Below are positions 1 through 5,867 of a stretch of DNA of 5,941 nt, in pieces (within the stretch, counting starts at the first letter, position 1; each line of letters starts with the position of its first letter). Source of the stretch: an uncultured Selenomonadaceae bacterium (lineage in GTDB: Bacteria > Bacillota > Negativicutes > Selenomonadales > Selenomonadaceae); contig CAJOKY010000150.1 in assembly GCA_905235425.1 (NCBI GenBank), positions 1 to 5,941 on the forward strand, in the 5' to 3' direction. Under the pieces are notes generated by a model that saw only the letters and a program-made list of their open reading frames with translations, was not told the DNA's origin and did no database searches. The translations under genes were made by a program, and so were the position numbers.

Positions 1-126
1 CATGTCCGCTGCATTCGCGTCACGCTCATGGCGCGGACGGGCGCACGTCCTTGTGCGCCTCCTTCTATTTCAACGTTATCAAAATTTGCTAAGTTTTTTT
101 AATTTTGATTTATTCAACACCACCTA
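1..126. repeat. 126-bp direct repeat, copy 1 (left part of the unit cut off)
   Basis: This stretch matches 243-368 base for base except at two positions (70 T/G and 100 T/C), a direct repeat with a 242-bp offset. It is built of short inverted repeats: GTCCGC (4-9) with GCGGAC (33-38), GGCGCAC (40-46) with GTGCGCC (53-59) around a GTCCTT loop, and ATCAAAATT (78-86) with AATTTTGAT (101-109). The left half is GC-rich and the right half AT-rich. Identity stops at 126, and the sequences then diverge. Copy 2 is preceded by a palindrome at 207-231; if copy 1 has one, it lies left of the window. The structure suggests a dispersed intergenic element rather than a gene. Its function is unknown. Confidence 0.9.
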
Positions 127-162
127 GTAGTTTTTGGTGAAATTTTACTACTCACTACTAGG
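123..162. repeat. 9-bp inverted repeat with 22-nt loop
   Basis: CCTAGTAGT (123-131) is the exact reverse complement of ACTACTAGG (154-162). The loop is AT-rich, and the right arm carries the ACTACTCACTAC motif seen in longer form at 371-398. No run of T follows directly, so an intrinsic terminator is not shown. It may be a degenerate remnant of the same short tandem repeat that follows repeat copy 2. Confidence 0.55.
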
Positions 163-167
163 GCATA

Positions 168-196
168 TTGATTAATTCAAAATTAGAGTAAATAAT
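168..196 (+). promoter_or_regulatory. possible sigma-70 promoter upstream of topB
   Basis: TTGATT (168-173) is followed after 17 nt by AATAAT (191-196), matching the -35 and -10 consensus at 4 of 6 and 5 of 6 positions. The surroundings are very AT-rich, so chance matches are likely. If real, the transcript would carry the palindrome, repeat copy 2 and the heptamer array as a long leader of roughly 210 nt ahead of topB. Confidence 0.25.
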
Positions 197-206
197 TTTT
201 TAATCA

Positions 207-231
207 ACTTTCTTTTGGCGCAAAAGAAAGT
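207..231. repeat. perfect palindrome, 10-bp arms, GGCGC loop
   Basis: ACTTTCTTTT (207-216) is exactly complementary to AAAAGAAAGT (222-231), with the 5-nt loop GGCGC between. It sits 11 nt before repeat copy 2 and is probably the left end of the same element; copy 1 starts at the window edge, so this cannot be tested here. As RNA it would form a stable hairpin, but no T-run follows, so it does not look like a classic terminator. Confidence 0.8.
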
Positions 232-242
232 AGCAAAGAAAA

Positions 243-368
243 CATGTCCGCTGCATTCGCGTCACGCTCATGGCGCGGACGGGCGCACGTCCTTGTGCGC
301 CTCCTTCTATTGCAACGTTATCAAAATTTGCTAAGTTTTTTCAATTTTGATTTATTCAACACCACCTA
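243..368. repeat. 126-bp direct repeat, copy 2
   Basis: This is the full second copy of the element at 1-126, with two mismatches. The same three internal inverted repeats are present: 246-251 with 275-280, 282-288 with 295-301, and 320-328 with 343-351. It is preceded by the 207-231 palindrome and followed at once by the TACTCAC heptamer array, then by the topB ribosome site. The same strand carries an open frame from 244 to 369 (41 codons) without a ribosome site; it is not annotated as a gene. Role unknown: candidates are a non-autonomous mobile element, a structured RNA leader, or a REP-like chromosomal repeat. Confidence 0.9.
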
Positions 369-370
369 AC

Positions 371-398
371 TACTCACTACTCACTACTCACTACTTAC
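371..398. repeat. heptamer tandem array, 4 x TACTCAC
   Basis: Three exact TACTCAC units (371-377, 378-384, 385-391) are followed by one variant, TACTTAC (392-398). The array ends 5 nt before the topB Shine-Dalgarno sequence. A short related stretch (ACTACTCACTAC) lies at 147-158. Read on the other strand the unit is GTGAGTA, similar to the GAGTAGAGAGTAG core of the 21-bp array at 3851-3933. Such short tandem repeats can change length by slippage. Confidence 0.85.
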
Positions 399-403
399 TA
401 ACC

Positions 404-412
404 AAGAGGTGA
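404..412 (+). promoter_or_regulatory. topB ribosome binding site, decides the TTG start
   Basis: AAGAGGTGA is a near-complete match to the anti-Shine-Dalgarno partner sequence. With TTG at 418 the spacing is ideal, while an in-frame GTG at 409-411 falls within the site itself and has no ribosome site of its own upstream, only the heptamer array. Confidence 0.8.
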
Positions 413-417
413 TAAAT

Positions 418-2427
418 TTGCGCTTGTACATTGCCGAAAAGCCGAGTATGGCGCGTGAAATTGCCGCGTGTCTGAAAAATCCCAAGAAAGGCAACGGCTA
501 CATAAATACGGACGAAGGCGTTGTAACGTGGCTTTTCGGTCACGTCTTGCAACCTGTAAAGCCGGAAGCCTACGACGCAAAATATAAAATTTGGCGTCTT
601 GAAGATTTGCCGATTATTCCCGCCGTATGGAAAATGGAAGTCGACCCCAATGCCGCCGCGCAGTTTAACATTGTGAAAAATTTGATATCAAAAGCTACGG
701 AAATTATTCATGCAGGCGACCCCGACCGTGAAGGGCAATTACTCGTTGACGAAGTTTTGGATTTTATCGGCAACAAAAAACCTGTCAAGCGAATTTTACT
801 TAACGCTCTCGACAAAGACAGTATCAATTACGCCATTTCGCACCTTGACGACAATAAAAATTTTTTTAATCTGAAACAGTCAGCGCTTGCACGCTCCCGC
901 GCAGATTGGCTTATCGGCATGAATCTTTCACGAGCCTATACTATCGCCGCACAAAGGGCAGGACATAAAAAATTGGTTTTGCCGATTGGCAGAGTTAAGA
1001 CGCCTACTTTAGCGCTGGTAGTTCGCCGTGAACGCGAAATTCAGAATTTCAAGCCGGTAGATTTTTACAAGATACACGCGCAGTTCCAACACGAAAATGG
1101 AATTTTTACTGCCGTTTGGAAACCGAATGAAGATTTTATAAAGTCCATAAATCCTACGGCGATTGATTCGGAAGGGCGATTGGTAAATAAAAAAGCCGTT
1201 GCGTACTTTCTAAAAAAATTTTCCGAAATGCCGCACGACGCCGAAATTACCAAGCTTGAATCTTCCAAACGTCGCGAATCGCCGCCGTTGCCTTTTTCAC
1301 TTTCAGCTTTACAAATTGCCGCAGGAAAAAATTTCGGCTACACGCCGCAACAAGTTTTGGACGCCGCGCAGAGTTTGTACGAAAAAAAATTTACCACCTA
1401 CCCGCGCTCGGATTGTCAATATTTGCCGATGAATCAGTTTCACGCCGCAACAAAAATTTTGGCGCACCTTCAAAATACCGATGACGAAATTTTAAAAAGA
1501 CTCGTTGACAATGCCGACACGAAGATTAAAAGCCGCGCATGGAATGATAAAAAAATTTCCGCGCACCATGCAATTATCCCTACCGTAAAACCTATTGGCG
1601 AAGTCACGCCGATTGAACTCAACGTCTACAATCTCATTGCGAAAAATTACGCCGTGCAATTCCACAAACTTCATCTTTACGACGAATGCACCGTGACTGT
1701 CACGTACAAAGACGAAATTTTTTCAGCCACTTCAAAAATGGTAACTCAAAACGGTTGGCGCGATTTTTACACAATGCCGAAAGCTGTCAGCGATGACGAA
1801 GTTGCAGAAGAATTGCCGAAGATGAAACAGGGCGATAAAGTCACGTACGAAAACGCCGAAGTTAAAATCAGCACTACGAAAAAGCCTGCGCGGTTCACGC
1901 CTTCAACATTGGTACAGGGTATGAAAGAAATTCATAAATTTGTGAAAGACCCGGAACTTCGCGTAAAGCTGAAAGACGTTTACGGCATTGGCACGGAGGC
2001 GACGCGTGCGGCTATCATAGACGATTTGATTAAGCGAAAATTTTTAGTTTCTGCGCGTGACAAGAAAAAATCCCTTATGCCGACGGAAAAAGCTTTTATG
2101 CTGATTGACGCCTTGCCGGACGCGTTGACATATCCCGACGCAACGGCAATTTGGGAAGATAAACTTTACCTTATGTCTGACGGTAAGGGTACGCTTGAGG
2201 AATTTTTAAAAGGTCAAGCAAAATTTACCGGCGAACTCTGCGCGGACGCCGTCAATGCCAAATTTAAGCCGCCTGAAGGCGCCTACCAATGCCCGCGCTG
2301 TCAAAAAGGTGTTATGGTACAGCGCAACGGCAAAAACGGCGTATTTTGGGGTTGCAGTAAATATCCCAACTGCAATATGACTTGCAACGACGTAAACGGT
2401 AAGCCGGAGTTTGTGCGCGGAAATTAA
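418..2427 (+). CDS. topB: DNA topoisomerase III (type IA), TopB
   Basis: Type IA topoisomerases cut one DNA strand through a tyrosine, pass another strand and reseal; TopB mainly unlinks single-stranded or replicating DNA. The Toprim domain starts with RLYIAEKPSMA (E7, K8) and has the acidic motif GDPDREG (D101, D103). The active-site tyrosine is in TTYPRSD at residue 328, the same number as in E. coli TopB when the TTG at 418 is used. SAHHAIIPT and GIGTEATRA follow. The C-terminus adds one four-cysteine zinc ribbon (C625, C628, C646, C652; C-x2-C-x17-C-x5-C). The 669-residue length is normal. The TTG is preferred because AAGAGGTGA (404-412) lies 6 nt before it; a GTG at 409 would sit inside this ribosome site. 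Zinc-ribbon TopB proteins occur on chromosomes and on conjugative elements; no transfer gene is visible here. Confidence 0.95.
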   Translation: MRLYIAEKPSMAREIAACLKNPKKGNGYINTDEGVVTWLFGHVLQPVKPEAYDAKYKIWRLEDLPIIPAVWKMEVDPNAAAQFNIVKNLISKATEIIHAGDPDREGQLLVDEVLDFIGNKKPVKRILLNALDKDSINYAISHLDDNKNFFNLKQSALARSRADWLIGMNLSRAYTIAAQRAGHKKLVLPIGRVKTPTLALVVRREREIQNFKPVDFYKIHAQFQHENGIFTAVWKPNEDFIKSINPTAIDSEGRLVNKKAVAYFLKKFSEMPHDAEITKLESSKRRESPPLPFSLSALQIAAGKNFGYTPQQVLDAAQSLYEKKFTTYPRSDCQYLPMNQFHAATKILAHLQNTDDEILKRLVDNADTKIKSRAWNDKKISAHHAIIPTVKPIGEVTPIELNVYNLIAKNYAVQFHKLHLYDECTVTVTYKDEIFSATSKMVTQNGWRDFYTMPKAVSDDEVAEELPKMKQGDKVTYENAEVKISTTKKPARFTPSTLVQGMKEIHKFVKDPELRVKLKDVYGIGTEATRAAIIDDLIKRKFLVSARDKKKSLMPTEKAFMLIDALPDALTYPDATAIWEDKLYLMSDGKGTLEEFLKGQAKFTGELCADAVNAKFKPPEGAYQCPRCQKGVMVQRNGKNGVFWGCSKYPNCNMTCNDVNGKPEFVRGN

Positions 2428-2455
2428 AGTTAATTTGTTCTGAAAATTGCGTTTC

Positions 2456-2484
2456 TTGACTTTCGAAATATAAATTGCTACACT
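2456..2484 (+). promoter_or_regulatory. extended -10 promoter of the EIIBC gene
   Basis: TTGACT (2456-2461), a 17-nt spacer and TACACT (2479-2484) fit sigma-70. TG at 2476-2477 one base before the -10 makes it an extended -10 promoter. It lies in the gap after topB, so the permease gene should have its own transcript, starting near 2491. Confidence 0.65.
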
Positions 2485-2507
2485 TCCTAAAAATTTTTTT
2501 GGAAGTG
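2481..2507. promoter_or_regulatory. 27-bp dyad over the -10 box, start site and ribosome site
   Basis: CACTTCC (2481-2487) and GGAAGTG (2501-2507) are exact inverted repeats, and most of the A/T bases between them also pair (AAAAA with TTTTT), so the whole block is nearly palindromic around 2494. The left arm overlaps the -10 box and the right arm is the Shine-Dalgarno sequence. It could be an operator for a dimeric repressor, or, in transcripts reading through from topB, a hairpin hiding the ribosome site. Which applies is inference. Confidence 0.45.
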
Positions 2508-2515
2508 ATTTTATT

Positions 2516-3856
2516 TTGAATAATGAACAACTCGCCGCGAAAATATTTGAAATTGTCGGCGGGACTGAAAATATTTTAAGCGTCACCAACTGTATGACGC
2601 GCGTCCGTCTCCAACTTGCTAAAAAAATTTCTGCAGACGAAGTGAAAAAGCTTGAAGGCGTTCTCGGCGTCAATGAATCGGAAAATGAATTTCAAATTAT
2701 CGTAGGTCCCGGCAAATCTACAAATGTCGCAACGGCTTTAAACGAAATTTTGAAAAAGTCGGGTAAGCCGCGAATTGGCGACGGTAAAGCGTTGCACGAA
2801 GAAATACGCGCCAAAAACGCGACGCCGTTTAAACTTTTTCTAAAAAAAATAGCCAGCATATTCCTGCCGCTGATACCTGGTTTTATAGCTTGCGGCTTGA
2901 TAACGGGGCTTATCGGCGTTACGTTGAAAATTTCGCCGGAACTTGCCGATACGCAGATTATAAAATTGCTGTCGGTATTCGGCAACGCGGTATTTTGGGG
3001 AATGAATTTATTCGTCGGCTACAATGCGGGAAAAGTTTTCGGCGGCTCACCGATAATCGGCGGCGTATTGGCGGCGGTAATAAGTCACCCCGAGCTTGCC
3101 GATATAAATTTTTTCGGCGAAAATCTTTTACCTGGTCGCGGCGGCGTAATTTCAGTGGTACTGGTAGCGGCATTGGGCGCGTGGCTGGAAAAAGTTTTGC
3201 ATAAAATCGTGCCGGAAATGTTCGATTTATTTTTAACGCCATTAATAACCGTATTAACTGCAGGCGCGGCGGCAATTTTCATTTTGCAACCTATAGGCGG
3301 CGCAATTTCAGACGCTATAGGTACTGCGGCAACAAGCGCGATAGCATCCGGCGGAGGCGTAGTAGGCGCGATTTTGGCGGGCGTATGGTTACCGCTCGTA
3401 ATGTTCGGCATACACCAAGCCTTCACGCCGATACACGTGAATTTAATTTCAACTTACGGCATGACAATTTTGTTGCCGATATTGGCAATGGCAGGCGCGG
3501 GACAGGTAGGCGCGGCGGCGGCAGTTTACGTTAAAACTAAAAATAAATTTCTGAAAAAAACTATCGCCTCCGCATTACCAATCGGCATGATGGGCATAGG
3601 CGAACCGCTGATTTACGGCGTGACATTTCCGCTCGGCAGACCATTTATCGGCGCGTGCATAGGTGCGGCATTTGGCGGCGCAGTGCAAGCGTCAAACATG
3701 GTAGGCGCGGCAACGTTGGGAATTTCCGGTTTACCGCTCGCCGCAACGGTGAATAATATTCCCGTGTATCTTTTAGGTGTCGGTGTTTCGTATGTCGCGG
3801 GATTTATCGCAACGTGGATTTTGGGCTTTGAAGATCCTGAGGAAGAAGATGAGTAG
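2516..3856 (+). CDS. PTS EIIBC permease, glucose-family, MurP-like
   Basis: This membrane permease would import and phosphorylate a sugar using phosphate passed from HPr through an EIIA. Residues 1-90 form the EIIB domain, with the phosphorylated cysteine C26 in NCMTRVR and the later IIVGPGK motif. Residues about 105-437 form the hydrophobic EIIC domain, including LPLIPGFIACG, VGYNAGKVFGG, GIHQAFTP (H300) and GEPLIYGVTFP (E363). PILAMAGAGQVGAA and GEPLIYGVT resemble E. coli MurP (N-acetylmuramate) more than sucrose or trehalose permeases, so MurNAc is the best substrate guess; another amino sugar or glucoside is possible. No EIIA domain, murQ etherase or regulator is present here, so EIIA must act in trans. 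The TTG start has GGAAGTG 8 nt upstream; no nearby ATG is in frame. The acidic tail PEEEDE runs into the 21-bp repeat array. Confidence 0.88.
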   Translation: MNNEQLAAKIFEIVGGTENILSVTNCMTRVRLQLAKKISADEVKKLEGVLGVNESENEFQIIVGPGKSTNVATALNEILKKSGKPRIGDGKALHEEIRAKNATPFKLFLKKIASIFLPLIPGFIACGLITGLIGVTLKISPELADTQIIKLLSVFGNAVFWGMNLFVGYNAGKVFGGSPIIGGVLAAVISHPELADINFFGENLLPGRGGVISVVLVAALGAWLEKVLHKIVPEMFDLFLTPLITVLTAGAAAIFILQPIGGAISDAIGTAATSAIASGGGVVGAILAGVWLPLVMFGIHQAFTPIHVNLISTYGMTILLPILAMAGAGQVGAAAAVYVKTKNKFLKKTIASALPIGMMGIGEPLIYGVTFPLGRPFIGACIGAAFGGAVQASNMVGAATLGISGLPLAATVNNIPVYLLGVGVSYVAGFIATWILGFEDPEEEDE

Positions 3857-3933
3857 AGAGTAGATTGTAGGGAGTAGAGAGTAGATTGTAGGGAGTAGAG
3901 AGTAGATTGTAGGGAGTAGAGAGTAGGTTGTAG
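3851..3933. repeat. 21-bp tandem array, 3.9 units, overlapping the EIIBC stop codon
   Basis: Units at 3851-3871, 3872-3892 and 3893-3913 are identical (GAGTAGAGAG then TAGATTGTAGG); a fourth, 3914-3933, differs at one base (A to G) and lacks the last base. The first unit begins with the final Glu codon GAG and the stop TAG of the EIIBC gene. Since 21 is a multiple of three and every unit carries the same in-frame TAG, change in copy number would not alter the protein. The units are themselves made of GTAG/GAG sub-repeats. Confidence 0.92.
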
Positions 3934-3961
3934 TTCCTACCCTCTACCTCCTACCTCCTAC
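3902..3961 (+). terminator. long imperfect hairpin formed by the tandem array and a CTACC-rich tract
   Basis: The arms 3902-3927 and 3936-3961 pair at 20 of 26 positions by Watson-Crick plus one G-U, around the loop TTGTAGTT. The inner stem GTAGG/CCTAC is perfect, followed outward by 6-bp, 5-bp and 4-bp helices. The right arm is CCTACC/CTCC-rich sequence that complements the GTAG repeats. TTCTTAATTCTTAATTT follows, T-rich but interrupted, so it may end or weaken transcription between the permease and hisF rather than being a strong terminator. Fold assessed by eye only. Confidence 0.5.
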
Positions 3962-4003
3962 CTTCTTAATTCTTAATTTAATTAAACGGGGAAGTGTAAA
4001 ATT

Positions 4004-4765
4004 ATGTTGACAAAAAGAATTATTCCTTGCCTTGACGTGAAAGAAGGTCGCGTAGTAAAAGGCACAAATTTTGTCGGACTTCGTGACGCGGGGGATTCAG
4101 TGGAACTTGCCAAACGCTATGACGAAGAGCGCGCGGACGAATTGGTTTTTCTTGACATAAGCGCTTCCCATGAAGGTCGCGCCACAATGATTGAAGTCGC
4201 TAAAAAATGTGCCGCGAAGGTTTTTATACCGTTCACCGTAGGCGGCGGAATTCGCACCGTTCCGAATATGCGTGCGCTTTTAAAAGCAGGCGCCGATAAA
4301 GTTTCAATAAACACTGCCGCTGTTGAAAATCCAAATATAATTTCCGAAGGCGCAAAAAAATTCGGCAGTCAATGTATTGTTTTGGCAGTCGACGCCAAAC
4401 GCCGCGATGATAATTCCGGCTGGGAAGTTTACACGCACGGCGGCAGAAAAAATACCGAAATTGACGCGATAGATTGGGTGAAAAAAGGCGTCGGTCTCGG
4501 TGCAGGTGAAATTCTTTTGACAAGTATGGACGCGGACGGTACGAAGGACGGCTACGACATTGCATTGACACGCGCAGTAAGTGAGGCTGTCAATGTCCCC
4601 GTCATTGCCTCCGGCGGCGCAGGTACGCTTGAACATTTTTTAAAGGTTTTAACCGAAGGCAAGGCGGACGCGGTTTTGGCGGCGTCGGTTTTTCATTACG
4701 GCAAGTACTCTATCAGAAAGGTTAAAGAATTTTTGAAAATGCACGGTATCGAAGTAAGATTTTAA
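4004..4765 (+). CDS. hisF: imidazole glycerol phosphate synthase, cyclase subunit HisF
   Basis: HisF uses ammonia from the partner HisH to convert PRFAR into imidazole glycerol phosphate and AICAR, linking histidine synthesis to purines; it is cytoplasmic. The 253-residue protein is full length for this (beta/alpha)8 barrel. It begins MLTKRIIPCLDV with catalytic D11 and has D130 in VLAVDAKR, the same numbers as in the well-studied Thermotoga enzyme. Phosphate-binding loops VGGGIRT (79-85) and ASGGAG (202-207), plus LLTSMDADGTKDGYD, are conserved. GGGGAAGTG (3988-3996) stands 7 nt before the ATG. No other his gene lies in the window, so HisH and the rest must be encoded elsewhere or beyond the edges; truB follows after 3 nt, which suggests co-transcription. 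No clear promoter is visible in the short gap after the repeat hairpin. Confidence 0.97.
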   Translation: MLTKRIIPCLDVKEGRVVKGTNFVGLRDAGDSVELAKRYDEERADELVFLDISASHEGRATMIEVAKKCAAKVFIPFTVGGGIRTVPNMRALLKAGADKVSINTAAVENPNIISEGAKKFGSQCIVLAVDAKRRDDNSGWEVYTHGGRKNTEIDAIDWVKKGVGLGAGEILLTSMDADGTKDGYDIALTRAVSEAVNVPVIASGGAGTLEHFLKVLTEGKADAVLAASVFHYGKYSIRKVKEFLKMHGIEVRF

Positions 4766-4768
4766 ATT

Positions 4769-5632
4769 ATGGACGGTTTTATAAATTTGAATAAGGCGGC
4801 GGGTATGACAAGCCACGACGCCGTTAATATTTTGCGGAAAATTTTTCAGACGCGAAAGGTCGGTCACTGCGGTACGCTTGATCCTGCCGCGACGGGAGTC
4901 TTGCCTGTTGCAGTCGGTCAAGCTACAAAATTTATTGAATACCTTGCCGAGTGCGACAAAACCTACCGCGCAGAAATTTTATTCGGCATTGAAACAGACA
5001 GCGGCGATATTACCGGCAAAATTATTCGCAGTACCGAAAATTTTAAAATGCCTACGATCGACGAACTTCAAGCGGCGGCTAAAAATTTCATCGGGCAAAT
5101 TGAACAGAGTCCGCCTAAATTTTCCGCGATAAAGATTAACGGTCGAAAAGCTTATGAATTGGCGAGAAAAAATATTGATTTTGAAATGCCGCGTCGAATC
5201 GTCACGATAAGCCGCCTTGAAATTTTGAATGCGGCTGAAAATTTTATTACGGTTGAGGTTGACTGTTCAAAGGGGACGTACATACGCAGTCTTGCCGCTG
5301 ATTTCGGTACAAGTATTAATCTGCCTTCGACGCTGAAAAATCTGCAACGCCGCCGCGCAGGTGCATTTCATATTGAAGACGCGGTGACTTTGGACGAGCT
5401 GAAAAATTTAGATGAAAATGTATTAATGCCGATTGACGCCTGCCTTGACTTTGAAAATTTTAACCTGCCGCCGTACAGATTGAAGGCGTATACAAACGGT
5501 CTGCCGACAAATATTTCTCATGCCGATGCGACAGTGAAAGTTTACTGTGAAAATAACTTTTTAGGTGTCGGCAAAATTAAACTCGGCGAACTTCGCTCCG
5601 AAAAACTTTTTAAATATGAAAATTTATCTTGA
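4769..5632 (+). CDS. truB: tRNA pseudouridine-55 synthase TruB
   Basis: TruB converts uridine 55 in the T-loop of tRNAs to pseudouridine and helps tRNAs fold. The protein has 287 residues, a normal length. It starts MDGFINLNKAAGMTSHDAV; the catalytic aspartate is D38 in GHCGTLDPAATGVLP, with Cys at the place where Thr is common. KTYRAEILFGIETDSGD, QSPPKFSAIKINGRKAYELAR and CSKGTYIRSLAADFG are the other family signatures. The last 60 or so residues would be the small C-terminal RNA-binding domain. The ATG lies 3 nt after the hisF stop with only a weak ribosome site (GAAGTAAGA inside hisF), so translation is probably coupled to hisF. In many bacteria truB sits with infB, rbfA and ribF; here it does not, at least on its left side and directly downstream. 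Confidence 0.97.
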   Translation: MDGFINLNKAAGMTSHDAVNILRKIFQTRKVGHCGTLDPAATGVLPVAVGQATKFIEYLAECDKTYRAEILFGIETDSGDITGKIIRSTENFKMPTIDELQAAAKNFIGQIEQSPPKFSAIKINGRKAYELARKNIDFEMPRRIVTISRLEILNAAENFITVEVDCSKGTYIRSLAADFGTSINLPSTLKNLQRRRAGAFHIEDAVTLDELKNLDENVLMPIDACLDFENFNLPPYRLKAYTNGLPTNISHADATVKVYCENNFLGVGKIKLGELRSEKLFKYENLS

Positions 5633-5801
5633 TGAAAATATCTGCGTACGATGCGGCGCTTGTGTCAGCGAATCTGAATTTGGCGGCGTGACTTTTAAAG
5701 ACGGTAAAATTTTTATTGACGATACTAAGCGCGAAGATTGGGTAGAAATTATTTCTGTATGTCCGACGGGTGCATTGAAAATCTGCGCGGAAAAATCTTA
5801 G
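5616..5801 (+). CDS. small ferredoxin, one [4Fe-4S] cluster
   Basis: A 61-residue electron carrier, probably cytoplasmic. C10, C13 and C16 (CVRCGAC) together with C49 in the CPTGAL motif supply the four ligands for one [4Fe-4S] cluster. Where two-cluster ferredoxins, and the disulfide of Thermotoga-type ones, have a cysteine at position 20, this protein has Ser, so the second cluster is lost; an extra C57 near the end has no obvious ligand role. The chosen ATG gives MKIYLDENIC, the usual short beta strand before the cluster. A start further upstream (5565) would add 17 residues unlike the family. The gene overlaps truB by 17 nt in another frame and has no ribosome site, so translational coupling is likely. 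Its redox partner is not in the window. Confidence 0.85.
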   Translation: MKIYLDENICVRCGACVSESEFGGVTFKDGKIFIDDTKREDWVEIISVCPTGALKICAEKS

Positions 5802-5827
5802 CTGCTAATTTTTTCTGACATATCGCG

Positions 5828-5833
5828 TATAAT
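5828..5833 (+). promoter_or_regulatory. consensus -10 box before the last gene
   Basis: TATAAT matches the -10 consensus exactly, 35 nt before the ATG at 5868. The sequence 17 nt upstream (CTAATT, 5805-5810) is a poor -35, and CTGACA (5815-5820) is too close to serve. Together with the 66-nt gap after the ferredoxin gene it suggests that the last gene has its own promoter, perhaps dependent on an activator. Confidence 0.4.
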
Positions 5834-5867
5834 AATCAAACATAAAAGTTGAAAGGAAGTTGTAAAA

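Noticed and set aside
409..417. GTG start for topB, three codons upstream
   Set aside because: The GTG is part of the Shine-Dalgarno sequence itself and has no ribosome site before it. The TTG at 418 restores the family start MRLYIAEKPS and places the active tyrosine at 328.
1..417. tRNA or other known RNA gene in the left intergenic region
   Set aside because: The hairpins present do not assemble into a cloverleaf or a riboswitch that I recognise; they are explained by the repeat element.
2421..2436. AAATTAA/TTAATTT inverted repeat after topB as terminator
   Set aside because: The stem has no G-C pair, the loop would be two bases, and no T-run follows.
2206..2673. Minus-strand open frame across the topB end and EIIBC start
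   Set aside because: It is the antisense shadow of two well-supported genes and of the promoter between them, with no recognisable domain.
2890..3426. Overlapping open frames on both strands inside the EIIBC gene
   Set aside because: They arise from GC-rich alanine/glycine codons of the permease; the Arg-rich or Pro-rich translations have no family features.
3851..3933. Tandem array as a CRISPR
   Set aside because: The 21-bp units follow one another without unique spacers and are simple GTAG/GAG sequence.
5565..5615. Longer N-terminus for the ferredoxin
   Set aside because: The added 17 residues do not resemble ferredoxins and lie in the truB coding region; the ATG at 5616 gives the normal family start.
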